Under the pieces are notes generated by a model. The model was not told the DNA's origin. It saw nothing but the letters and a program-made list of their open reading frames with translations, and searched no databases. Shown here piece by piece: positions 6,486 to 6,486 of a stretch of DNA of 6,486 nucleotides. The translations under genes were made by a program, and so were the position numbers. Each line of letters starts with the position of its first letter. The first letter of the stretch is position 1. The stretch lies in NCBI GenBank assembly GCA_003489165.1, contig DNJG01000026.1, positions 1-6,486 on the forward strand, given 5' to 3'. The DNA comes from Nitrospinota bacterium (GTDB lineage: Bacteria; Nitrospinota; Nitrospinia; UBA9942).

Positions 6486-6486
6486 G

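Overview
The window looks like an ordinary bacterial chromosome segment from an anaerobe or facultative anaerobe. Base composition is moderately AT-rich by eye. It holds the 3' end of a purine biosynthesis gene on the + strand (2-364) and, converging on it, a six-gene minus-strand operon filling the rest (6485 down to 382). Taxonomy cannot be fixed from this much sequence. The operon type, together with the short palindromic intergenic repeats, would fit sediment or groundwater lineages such as Nitrospirota or Desulfobacterota, but that is a weak inference.

The operon encodes a membrane-bound complex of the hydrogenase-4 / formate hydrogenlyase / complex I superfamily. Reading with transcription, the order is hyfB (5' end outside the window), hyfC, hyfE, hyfF, then the peripheral-arm genes hyfG (fused NuoC-NuoD type large subunit) and hyfI (NuoB-type small subunit). 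The membrane genes are packed tightly: 4-nt overlaps at hyfB/hyfC and hyfE/hyfF, and 9 nt between hyfC and hyfE. The two soluble-arm genes are instead each preceded by an intergenic gap (135 and 88 nt) containing an imperfect inverted repeat built from short tandem units, 8-nt units before hyfG and 7-nt units before hyfI. No gap longer than 300 bases lacks a gene, and the operon promoter lies outside the window.

The main biological point is that the large subunit keeps the hydrogenase fold landmarks but has lost all four cysteines that bind the NiFe centre (CxxC replaced by SGDT and by SSVN). It should therefore not be a hydrogenase. The small subunit keeps its four cluster cysteines. The ferredoxin subunit (HyfH) and the extra antiporter subunit (HyfD), expected inside an E. 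coli-type hyf operon, are absent. This matches what is called an 'energy-converting hydrogenase related' (Ehr) complex: a probable ion-translocating redox machine whose electron donor and acceptor are not known. The family has been noted before; its chemistry has not been settled as far as I know.
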